64,000 nucleotides of DNA from Gnetum montanum (Eukaryota; Streptophyta; Gnetopsida; Gnetales; Gnetaceae). A program made the position numbers and the translations under genes. Each line of letters opens with the position of its first letter. Position 1 is the first letter of the stretch. Of this stretch, positions 26,501 through 38,500 are shown one piece after another. Below the pieces are notes generated by a model that was not told the DNA's origin, did no database searches, and saw only the letters and a list, made by a program, of their open reading frames with translations. The stretch is taken from NCBI GenBank assembly GCA_015680685.1, contig MNCI01013583.1:602604-666603 (forward strand). Reading direction: 5' to 3'.

Positions 26501-29500
26501 TATTCTTTCGACATTGATGGTCGTTTGTGGGGGTTTTCCTCCCTGGGGATGGGGCTGAGGCAAGTGGACCCCCTTTCTCCTTTATTTGTTCATCATTGCT
26601 ATGGATACTTTGCAGGCATACTATCAAGCTAAAGGGGTTCAAGGGCTGAAGGTTGCTGGGATTGACTGCCTCATGAAGCATTATGCTGATGATACCATGT
26701 TATTCTCACATGCTTCGGTGCCGCAAGCACAGGCCGTTAACAAAGTGTTGGAGAGAAGATGGTGTAGAAGATTGGGTTGGAGGTGAATAAAGGAAAATGC
26801 ATTGTCCATCTCTCCAATGCACTGAGCTTACTTAAGGGGAGGATCCTGCAAGTACTGGGGATGCTCTCTGGTACAAGTTAGGATGTGTACCTAGACCTCC
26901 CAATTTTTGCTTGGAACCGGAAAAATACTTGGAGTATCCTAATTTGCAAGTTACAACAAAGGGTTGAGCATTGGACCACATGCTATCTAACGCAAAAAGG
27001 TTGGATCTTGCTGGAAACACCTATCCTATTGGCTATGGCTAGATTCACGGTGGTAGTGGTGGTGCCTTTGGTTGCTATAGTGAATAAAGTGGACCAGATT
27101 ATTAGAAACTTCATCTGGTTTGGAGAAAAAGGAGGACCTAAGATGCACTTGGTAGGATGGGATACCATTGCCCACCCTCCAGAGGCAATTGCTGTGGGAT
27201 TATTGAGGTTCTAAGACATAATTATGATGGGATATCAAAAACTGGTCAACCCTATTGCACAGGCAACTCCTAATTCTACCCAATGGATCCAAATTGTTAG
27301 TAAAAAACAGGGTGCCATGAGTCACTCATATGGAGGACCATTTGTGTGCATGCCAACACTATGGTAGTGGAGGGTATGATGGGGAAATCACCCTAGGACA
27401 TCATTAAGAGGAACTTCCCGATAGTTTTGGGATGGAGGACCTTGTGGAAGGGTAGACTACCAAAAAATATCAAAGTGTTTATATGGCTCATTAATCATAA
27501 AGTGCTACCTATGAGAGTTGTTCTACAAGCCTGTGGTCTCAATATTGCAGAGGATTGTCCGATATGTGCAAGGGAGACAAAAACTATTGCCCACTTCATT
27601 TATGGATGTCCTTTTTTGTTGCCATGTGGCAGTTGCTCCCAACCCTCGGCAACCTCCAAACCCTCGTGTATCTAAACAAGGATGTTGTAGCGATAGTTAT
27701 CCTGTGGTCCTTCTAGCATGCTTGTAATAAATTAATCCTCAAATCGATCCGAATGCCATCACTGACTCAAATTGTGCAGGACAGGGTGTGATTGTGGAGA
27801 GAAGAAACAGATGCGATGGGGAAAACACCAACATTTGAGCTGGATTGCACAACGTACTAGCAGAGTGTAGAGCTCTGGTAGATGGTGCAACAACTTCATT
27901 GGACAGAGGTGTTAGGACTGCTGAAAGGAGACCCAAACCTAGCGACTAACTCCTTCTACTACAAATGGCGAGGTGATGCCACAATAATTGACAAGTCCAC
28001 ATCCCTCTCACCATTGATGCGATTTCCATGGTTCTAGTGACATTGATGATTGGGGACGTTATCCTTCCTCAAGCGTGTGGCCTACAGGATACACAAGTTT
28101 TCTTCACTGGGATCATCTCAAAAATGGCAAGTGCCCAAGTGCCCAAGTTTTCCTACCCCAGTTTTGGCAAATGGCGGCTAAGTTAGTGGATAGATTCTTT
28201 GTGCAACATGGAAACGTGTGGAAGTTGCAAGGGGTCCACTTTTCATTTCTTAAATGCCGTAAACTTGGATGTAGGATTAACCTGCCACGTTTCTTCTTTG
28301 AGTTTCTTAAGCAACAACGGCAAGGGCATCATTTAGGGCTTATTTTAGCCCTTTGGAGGGACGCAATGTCGGTGGCGCCCAAACTACTACGACTAAAGCT
28401 ACAAGCGGTGTACAGCCATTAGTCAAGCCTAAAGGGATAGTCGCAAAATAGGGGTGAAGAGGCGGGGGAGTCTTTGCAGGGTCATGATCTAGAGAGGATT
28501 CAGTCAACTACAATTGACAAGGATGTGGTGGCCATACAAGAGGTTGTGGAGGAAGCCAACACCAAGGTTTAGCGACTAGAAGCAAAGATGAACATGGTTG
28601 AGGCTCAAAAGAGCACTATCCTGGCATAGGTGGTGGAGGCAGTTGCAGCTAGGATTGCTGAGAAAGTTGCAAAGCAAGCTCAAAGGGAAGATCAGCATGT
28701 CTGGGAGGCCAAGTGGGTGGTAAGGGAACAACAGTTCAACCACGACAAGTGGATGGCTAAGCAGCAATTAGCCAAAAGGGAACAAGAGCTAAAGAGAAGG
28801 TGGGAGCTAAAGGAAGCCGCAAGCAAGGTAGCCCTAGAGGACTCCCTACAAGAGCATATTCGTAGGGAACTACTGCAAGAGGAGCAGCACAAAGCAGAGG
28901 CAAAACAAGCTCAACGAGAGCAGAGGCAAAACAAGTTGAGCGGGAGCAGAGGCAGAGGAAGGAGGAGGAGCTCCAACAACAAACTGATGGAGCCCACAAA
29001 TGGAATGTGTAGAGGTGGTGGGAGGAGAGACAATGCCTGTAAGTTGTCATGAACATCAATTGTAATACATCCTGGACAACATTACGAAAGCATATTTGAA
29101 GAAGATCTGTCGAGCTACATCCCAATGGTTGGGGAACTGTGGAGGAGCATGAGGCCAAGGTGGAGGCCCTAAAGGACTTCCAACAAGCAGCCACGTTTGT
29201 CGATACGGAGCACCACTAGGTTGTGCTAGATGCCATCCATGCTCAAGAGAGGGCAACATGTCGCTACATTAGACTCCCTAGGAGGCTGTAAGGGTGGGGT
29301 GTGGGGTTTGAGTGGTGGGGGGTTTCGAATGTTGTCAGTCAATCTGATTCTTTTTGTGGTTGTCTGTTTCGATTTGTGTTGTAGCACTTTGGACAATGCT
29401 TTGGCCTTGGACCAACCAGAGGGTGTAAGGCTAGCAGTTTGAGTTTGGGACATTTTGGAGAGGCCTTCAGGGGGTTATCTCCTTGGGTTTTTGTTTTATC

Positions 29501-32500
29501 GTTTTGTACCCATTGATTTCAAGGAGTTCTCTCCCCCATGCTTTTTAATATATATATTTCCTAAACATTACACAAAAAATAAGGATTTGAAGTATAATGA
29601 GAATATTCTTGGGATCTTAACACTGAACCAAATTGAGAGGATCAAATTTTTAAAAAAATAAAATAATCATATCAAGGTAACAATCTAATCCTAGCCTTAG
29701 AAATAAAATTATAATCATGTAAGGCTCACAAACCCAAGCAATCAAGTTCCATTATATATACCACATTCTCTTGCAATTTCTTATTGTTAGCCAGCATATC
29801 CCTATGGCAGAAGGCCTTGACCTAGCTCCTCTAGCAGGCAGCCTGCCACTTGGTTTTATTCTCCCCTAGGGTTCTAGATGGAGGCTACAATCAAGGGAGT
29901 CATCCTCACCTACAACCCCTTCCTCTACCAAGCATTGCTATGAAATGGAAGCAGGTGGCATCCTCATTCAACCAACATTTGTTGACCAGGTTTCCCAAAG
30001 TACATTTATGGTCAATCTTTCAACCATACATTCAAAGCACTTCCAATTTTATTATTGTGTCCAGTTCCACCAATCTAAATCCATGATGTTGCAAGATGTA
30101 AAATTTTTTGGGATAGTAAAATACTAATTTGTAGCTTTCCAAACTCTATTCCAATTTTGGACAATTGTAGGGCACATGGTTAGGTGGTTAGCTTGCACAA
30201 TGTTGTACTTGAAGATACTAGGTTCAAAGATTGATATCAAAAACCATTTGCATAGGCCAACCTAGGGGCATGTTTTAGGCAAGACCTCAGTCATTGTGGC
30301 ACATCCAAACATCACAACCTTTATATTTCATATACACAGCATTGTGTTGATAGAACAACCAGTCATAACCGTGAGTAATAGTTATAATAAAGTATTAACA
30401 AACATTAACAAATAAATGAAAAATAGTATGCCACCATGATAGTTGAAACATGGTGTGAAAACATAATAGACGGTGTATTATATGATAACAAATACAATAA
30501 AAACATAAAGCATAATGATGAGTTTGGACAATCAGTACTATCTTAAACACCCTCAATCAAATGAAACATTATGTTGGTTTACAAGGATCGAAGATTCAAT
30601 CCATTTACAAAAGTATTAAAATTTTTTACACTCAATGGCTCAGTAAAACCATCAACAAGTTGGTCCCTGATACTGATGTAAATTGGTGAGATAAACCCTT
30701 CAACAAAAGCATGTCAAATGTAATACACTGCAATTTCGATGTATTTGGTTCTCTCATGGAACACCAGATTCTTAATTAGCTTGATAGCACTCTAATTGTC
30801 ACAATGAACCATTATCAGCAACACAACGTCCTCTTTAAGCGCTTTGAATAAATGGTGGAGTCATTTCAATTTAGTAACCAGATTGATTGTAGCCTTGTAT
30901 TCGGATTCCATAGAAGACAAGAAAACAACCTTCTATTTTGTTGACCATGAATTGTATTCCCATTGTGTTTGATCAAAAATCCTATAGTCGAACACCATGA
31001 CAAAGTATTGCCACCATAGTTTGCATCTTTGTAACCCTCTAGATCAACCTTTGAAAGACAATCATAGATGAATTCATGATTAACACTACTCTTTAGATAC
31101 ATCAATATATCTCAGGCCAAATTCATTTTTATACTTGTTGGTTTTTGGTTAAATCAAGATAAAAGATGAACGGAATACACAATATCTGGTTGAGCATTAG
31201 TTAGATAAATCAGTTTTCCAATTAACTTTCAGTACACCATGGGATTGGGTATAGATTCTGAATCATCCACTCGTAGAGCACTACTAGAATCCACCAATGT
31301 TCATTGAGTCATACAATCCAGCATGTGATATCCTTCCAATAAGGTCAAAACATATTTCTTTTGCGTAACTCATATGTGGCTCACTAAATGATGAATTGCA
31401 AGACCAAGAAAATAGTTGAGTAGGTCCAGGTCCAGCATTTTAAATTTAATTTTCTACTGATTTTCAGCACAGTTTATCAATTGAGCACTCTCCCCAATAA
31501 TTACAATGCCATCAACATATAATAACATGATTACACCCCTCCATGAGTCCTTTGTCTCCATAACATAAAGACTAGCATCTATGAATGATCATTTGAACCT
31601 CATTTCATGTACAAATTCATCAAATTTTATGTACCATTCACAAAGAGCTTGCTTTAAGCCATATAAGACCTTTTTCAGTCTGCAGATATTATCACTAAAC
31701 TTAAAATCCACAAAGCCTTCAAGTTGGTACATAAAGATTTCTTCTTGCATATCTCCATTTAGAAAGGCAGACTTCACATCAAGTTGATATAATTACCATA
31801 CATAGGAAGCTACTAAGGACAAGATATACCATATAGTCCTCTATTTCCTAGTGGCTACAAAGGTTTCTTGATAATCAGTATCTTACCTTTGCTCAAAGAC
31901 CCCAACAACCAACCAAGCCTTGTACTTATCCACCATGTTATCAACGTTCCTTTTGAAACATAATACCCATTTAAATGTTAATATTTTTTACTGTTGTGAG
32001 CTCTTAACTAGTTCCCATGTCTGGTTTTTCATCAACATATTGTATTCTACATTTATTATCTCATATTAATCTTCATTTTGCATTGATTGTTGCACACTCA
32101 TAGGTTCTCCTCCTTCAAATATCATTTTTGATTCAGTCACATCAAAATCATCTTCAATTACAAACATTTTTCCACTACATAATCTTTTCATTTGCATTTC
32201 ATTGATATGCTCCAACTCTACCGATCTAGTTTTTCAAATGACTATTGAACCGCCGTGGTTGTCGTCATGCACCAGCTTCTTCATCACTATCTTTGTAAAA
32301 GGTCACAAACAATCATGAGTCATCATTGATTTTTCTAGGGATCACTATGGTATTTTCAGCAACACCATGACTCATAGTGTTACTGGATTTGCCAAAGATG
32401 TGTTCAAACAAGACATCACATGACTCCAATAACTTGTGATTCTTTATGTCCCACACTCGGCAAGCTTTTTGGTCCGAGTAGCAAACCCACCATGGCTTTG

Positions 32501-35500
32501 GGGTCCAAGTTTCCATGGTGTGCATGTGGAACAAGAACATAACATGTTTTACTAAATAGATGAAGATGTGATATTGACAATTCCTTGTTGTCAGACCATT
32601 GCTTAATTGGAAAGATGTCACTTAAAGTTGCAGTTGGATTTCTGTTGATAATATGAATAGCATAATATGTGGCTTCTATCCAATGATTTTGGCACTTGAG
32701 CATCATTCAACATGCATCTAATCATTTCAATTATTGATCTGTTTTTCTCCCCTGCAACACCGTTCTGTTACAGTGTATATAGCACCCTGAACTTTTGTTT
32801 TTGAACATGCTCACCACAATACCACTTAAATTCATTTAAAATATATTCTCCACAACCATCAGATCTTAAAATACTTATTTTAAAACTCTTTTCATTTTCA
32901 GTCCTTGTTTTAAAATGTTTAAATTTTTCTAACACCTATGACTTTAGGGTCATTCTATAAAGCCACGTAATTCAACCGAAATCTTCAACAAAGATAACAA
33001 AATACTTTACATTTCTTATTCCTTGTGGTGTAAAGTGTCCACATACATCTGAATGCATTATCTCAAGTGGTCTTGTGGTCTTAATCTCACAGTATCTTGT
33101 AAACAGTAGACTGTATTTTCCCAAACTTACAAGAGGTAAAATCAAGTACTTCATTTTCATCAAACTTGGGAATCTCAAAATAAGACTAATGCATCTTCTT
33201 TAAGGTTTTTATATTTACATGCCCAAGTCTTAGATGTCATTTTCTTCGTGAATCTTTATTTTTTGTTACATACATTCTTTCAACTTGGTGATCTACCATT
33301 TTAAATACACCATTGCATGCTACACTGTACAATAACACCGTCACAGTGGAATATGCAATAAGATGTGTCATGCTTATTTATCTCAAATTTAACACTTAAA
33401 CCTTCATTTGTTAACTGGATCACTGAAAGTAAAGTCATAGCAAATTCTTTATTATAATCAACCTCTTTTAATTTTAGTCCTAAAACAATCAAGTCCCCAC
33501 TCTTACCTTTCAAAGATGAGATTAAGCTAGGAATGCAGCACCTGGTGAACAAATTGATAGGGCAGGAGGATGGGCAGGCACAATGGGTAAGGATGATGCA
33601 GCAAAAATATCGGAGGTGGGAAGTGGACCCCGACGGCTCACAACTTCGGTAGAACATCTGCAAGCATGTTCAAGAGATGCAAGAGAAAGGCCTTTTGGGC
33701 AAACCCCCTAAAGAATTGGTTAAGGCCATGCATCCATCAGTTGCTAGATGGACCAAAATCTAGAGAGGACAAATACCCGAGAAGATAAAGGCCTTTGCGT
33801 GGTTGATTGCTCATAAGGCGTTGTCAGTGCGAAGGCTATTGAGAGAATGGGGGATAAACATTGTTACCACTTGCCCACTATGCAGCTAACTCTAAAACAA
33901 TGGAGCATTTTGTTTATTGCTACCCATATATGCAAGACACTTGGCGAGAAGCTAGGCTGATGCCACTGTTAAGATCGAGAAGTGATTCAAAAGAGCTGGC
34001 AATTCTATAGGCAGGGTGAAAGTGCCGCAATAATCTGATTTTTCGTGGGCTCAAGCTTTCACTGTCAACATCCATTGCCAAGGCAGGGCTGAACTTGTGG
34101 GCTAAAGCGTTGCAAAGTATGGGTCAGGCACAACTGTGCAAACCTATGGTCACTAAATTCAAGGGGAACACCAAACTCTTGGGGTTGATTGAAAGGGCCA
34201 GTTGGGCTAAAATGCTGCAATGTATAGAAGGAGAGCCAGAGCTGTGGAGATCAATATTTCTTTGCTAATTGGGAAGGACTTGGTTTTGTGGAAAGCGGAT
34301 TCTCCTAACAAAGGCTTTAGCTGTGGTGATTGTGATGTCAATGGAGGGGGAGATCATTGCATCGGCGCTTCACAGCCAAAGGTACGCCAGAGAGTTCTTC
34401 GGGGGGACGATACCTAGGACTACTAGTGGGCACGTGCGCAAGTCACTGTTGCCCTCGATTTGGCAAGCCATTGTTGTCTTGATTGATAGATTTCTAGTTC
34501 AATCGGGATTTCTGCACAAGCTGCTAGGAGTTCATTTTGCCTTCCTGCAATGCTTGAAGAATCGGGTTAGGGATGACATGCCACAATTCTTTTTACACTC
34601 ATTAAGACGCAAATGGCCGGGTTGGCATCCTAGGCTAATGTTGGTTATATAGCATTCGAGGGAGACTGAAGTGCAACAACAACCAAGATTGGAGCTGTGG
34701 GTTGTGTATCAGAGATGGCGTGCATGGTATACATTGAGGGCCCAAACATAGGCTACATAGGAAGACCTACGAAAGGGTAAGGGTTTGGATTTGAAGGAGG
34801 TGCTTGAGTCTTCACACACAGCGCAACGAGAAGGAAAAGCGAGTGAGTCAGCTAATCCAATGGAAATCAAGGAGATGGTCGATTGGGCTAGTATGGTGGC
34901 TGCTGAGTGCACACGAGCAAAGGAGAGGGCAACCTGAGAAGCTAGGTGGATGACGCAAGAGACAAATCTCCAATGGGCAATGGATCTTGTTAAGCACCAG
35001 AGGGCGGAGCTGCAGTAGGAGATGGAGTAGAACAAGAAGAGCAAGAAGCAACTACTTTGCAGGAGCTACGAGAAGAGCTGTGGATTCAGCTACAGGCAGT
35101 GCTAGCCGTAGAAGACTCACAACGGACAGCAATGACGAGGTCGCAAAGAACACCGGATCGGGGAAGTCAAAGTGTTGGCTAGTCGTTCGGTCCAAGGGCC
35201 AATTGTGCAAGGCTGAATTGTTTGGTGCCTAAGGGAAGGGGATTTTTTGCTTGGCAGAGTTTGCTCAAGATTGTTTGTAATAGGGCATGACTTAGGGATA
35301 GTTGTTTTGCATGTCGGGCCTGGGAATTACATGGGTGTTTACAAGGTGATTTCAGCCGATTTTAGGCCAAGGTGGATGGTTGTGTCACATAGGGGGCCCT
35401 TGGGGGCTAGGGTGGTTGGGGGATGGGGCCTGATTGGTGGCACCCTCTCTGCTACTGGAGAGGGGCCCATCAAGCATGATGATCTTGCTTGTACATAACT

Positions 35501-38500
35501 TTATTTTTTGAAATTAATAAATCCTGAACTCTTCTCAGAAACAAACAATTTTAATCAACGCCATCTCCAATTCTTACAGTGTGCACTTTTGGCATGTTCT
35601 TTATATTTGTTAAGAACGACAAATTTCCTATAAATTGACATGAGGCTCCAAAATCAATGTAAACGGAATTATATAAGGTGTCATTTACAGTGAGGGCATT
35701 AAAGTCCATGGTGAGAGAATGAGCTTCTTTATTTACAATATTGGTAGTTATGGGCTTTGATTTGAACTGTGTTCTGTTTTTCTTATTTAATTTTTTCACC
35801 CGATTTTTGACAAACTCATTTGTATGTCCATGCCTTAGGATTGTTAGGATTATCATAACACTAATCAATGTCATGACTATCTTCCCTTTTACAAATACGA
35901 CACTACCTTGACAATCTTTGTCTCTTACAATCTCCTTCTAATTTCACCACCATTGTTTGAGAACTTGGTTCTACCAGTGAGGTATACGCATTCATCTCTA
36001 TTTCTTCTTTGAGGATCTTTGTGCACAACTCCATCACGATGTAGGTCTTCCATCTATTTTTCATGATTCGTCTAAAGACATTGTATGATGGTGGTAGCAC
36101 CTTAAGTAAACAGAACTTTATGGCTTCATCTGAAACTTGTGCATTTTGAGCTTGTAATCCAGCCTACAATGCTAACACCTTTTTATACAAGGGTGGCCAC
36201 AAATTAACCTTCTTTTAAACAAAATGAATTTAATTGGTTCTGAAGGGACACCAACTTTGATTCATTCTAGACTTCAAAGGTTTCCTCCAACTTTTTCCAC
36301 ATTTTCTATGTGGAATCTTACTTCTCCACTAGTTGTACAAATTTGCTCGACACTCGATGCAATCAACATCTACACCATCTTGTTATCGTCATCCACCGTG
36401 GTGGTTTCAACAAGGGTTCCTTCCAAATCATTTCCTGTAGTAGACATCTCATCTAGAGTTTCCAAATGTGACAGTTTAAAGCTTTCAACACTTGACTCTC
36501 AAGCAATTGGGCACAAGTTATAACTCTCATCATCATGGTTATTACTAGATCTTGAATGTACAATTACTCACTGACTTGCTCCAATATCATGTGAAGTTTG
36601 CAGCATCAACAATGAGCAACTTAACAGCCAAATACTCAAAGGGAAGAGGATGAAAGACACACATCCAAACATCACAACCTTGATATTTAACATACATGAA
36701 GCATTGTGTTGATAGTACAACTAATCATAACCATGAGTAATAGTTATAACAAGAGTATTAACAAATGGATTAACAAATGTTAACAAAAAAACAAAAAATA
36801 GTATGACACCGTGACGGTGGAATCATGGTGTGAAAACATAACAGACAGTGTATCACAATGATAACAAATACAGTAAACATATAAAGCATAATGATGAGTT
36901 TGTACAACTGGAGTACATTTATGGCCAATCTCTCACCCATACATTCAAAGCACTTCCAATCTTATTAATGTGTCAAGTTCTGCCAATCTGAATCCATGTT
37001 GTTGCAAGATGATGTAAAATTTTTGGGATAATAAAATGCTAATTTGTAGCTTTAAAAACTATATTCCAAATTTGGGCAATTGCAGCGCACATGGTTAGGT
37101 GGTTAACTCACACAACTTTGTACTTGAAAGTACTGAATTAGCTTGGTATCAGCAGCCCTTTGCTTAAGCCAACCTAGGGGCGTGTTTTAGGCAAGACCTC
37201 AATCCCTGTGACATTTAGGCTGTTCGTCTAGCATTATGATTCTAACATAGGTTGCAAGAGGTCCTGAGTCCAATTCTCATGATACCCCTTGAATATATAC
37301 ACATTTTAGATGCAGAGATGGATCAGCCTGAAGAGCCAGATTAAGATCTCAACAGGTCCGGAGTCCAATTCTCATGATACCCCTTGAATAGATACACATT
37401 TTAGATGCAGAGATGGATCAGCTTGAAGAGCCAGATTGACTACTGCTCACTGCAAGATGGGCAACTTTAATTGACTACTGATTTCAAGAGAACATAGTTT
37501 CTTGAAAATCCAGGTGCATATCCCTAAAAGAGAACACAATTTTTTGAAAAACTAGCAAACCAGGAGATTCCAAATGAACGCTTAACCTTTTACAGCACAC
37601 TAAGCTCCATGTCAAGGATTTCCAAAAACTATACAACATCCGATGGAATCTTCACCACAATAGTACATGGTACCTGGGTGCAAAGAAAAACATCCTATAT
37701 TTCTAATGTGGAAGCTGCCCAGCTATAAACACCGTCAGAACATAAAAAGCTTTACGTGGTTGATACTAACGGCCAGTGACCTTTCCCTTGTTTTTCCAGA
37801 AGCAAGCAATACTACCTCACCAGCAGCAAGCGGAGCTTTGACAAACTGCAACAATGCCTGGAGGAAAATACTGCAACACCATATGCACAGAAGAAGGGGG
37901 CAATTTCTCCACCGCAATTGCTCTATCTGCAACAAAGGGCCCAAAGGCAATAGCCCTCAAAGCAGGGGCAACTGGTAGAACCACAGCAACAACTATCTCA
38001 TCCCTGCAACCCCAGGAAGCCCAAGGACAGGAACCTAGTCCAAAAGGGGAGTAGGATGAGGAACAGCGGACCATGATGAAGGACACAAATGATGTTTAAG
38101 AAGCCATTTGCCCCCTTCCAGCTGCTAGAAGTTCCACACTGTGTTAGTGAAGGGGAACTCAGGAAGCTTGGGAAGAAGCTAATGGCCTTATGTCACCCAG
38201 AAAATGGAGGCAATTACACAAGGTTTAAACTTGTCCAAAATGATGTTCATGTGCTGGAAGAACAATAGACCAGGTCGACGATAGTGGCTGCGCACTTCCG
38301 TTTTTACTACAGACTCTGTAATGAAAGCGATCATGCGGAAGCTTCAGCATATCTAGGATATGCCTCACTAAGCCTTATGAATCAAGGCTGTTTCAGTTTT
38401 ATCCTGTTTTGTTTTCAGGTGGTGGACAAATGTATTTTGCTTTGTTGGCATGTACAATGTTGTACATCGAACAGGCCTGAAGCTGGCTTTTGCACTGAAA

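Larger units (their letters stand above)
24141..29575 (+). mobile_element. L1-type LINE with 3' extension domain (copy L1)
   Basis: A 5.4 kb plus-strand non-LTR element flanked by 15-bp direct repeats: AAAATAAGGCTTTGA (24126-24140) and AAAATAAGGATTTGA (29576-29590), 14 of 15 identical. Internal order: remnant of ORF1 end, endonuclease from 24706, RT, zf-RVT region, extra conserved domain, charged coiled coil, 3' untranslated region, tail with ACACAAAAAAT. ORF1 is mostly missing, so it is 5'-truncated. Frame-broken throughout; not active. Lies in the 15.5 kb FTSH11 intron on the opposite strand to the gene. Confidence 0.85.
30303..36918 (-). mobile_element. Ty1/copia retrotransposon, decayed, split by a LINE
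   Basis: Minus-strand element with LTR-like repeats at 36590-36918 (5') and 30303-30549 (3'). A primer-binding site relic lies at 36577-36589 (10 of 13 match to the initiator tRNA-Met type TGGTATCAGAGCA), followed by gag, protease, integrase, RT and RNase H in copia order, and a polypurine relic GATTGAGGG at 30550-30558. Frames are broken, and the RT active site YVDD reads YVDG. A LINE at 33490-35542 sits between protease and integrase. Confidence 0.85.

Noticed and set aside
37217-37288. Working tRNA-Pro gene
   Set aside because: Acceptor and anticodon stems are mispaired and the 3' half is duplicated.
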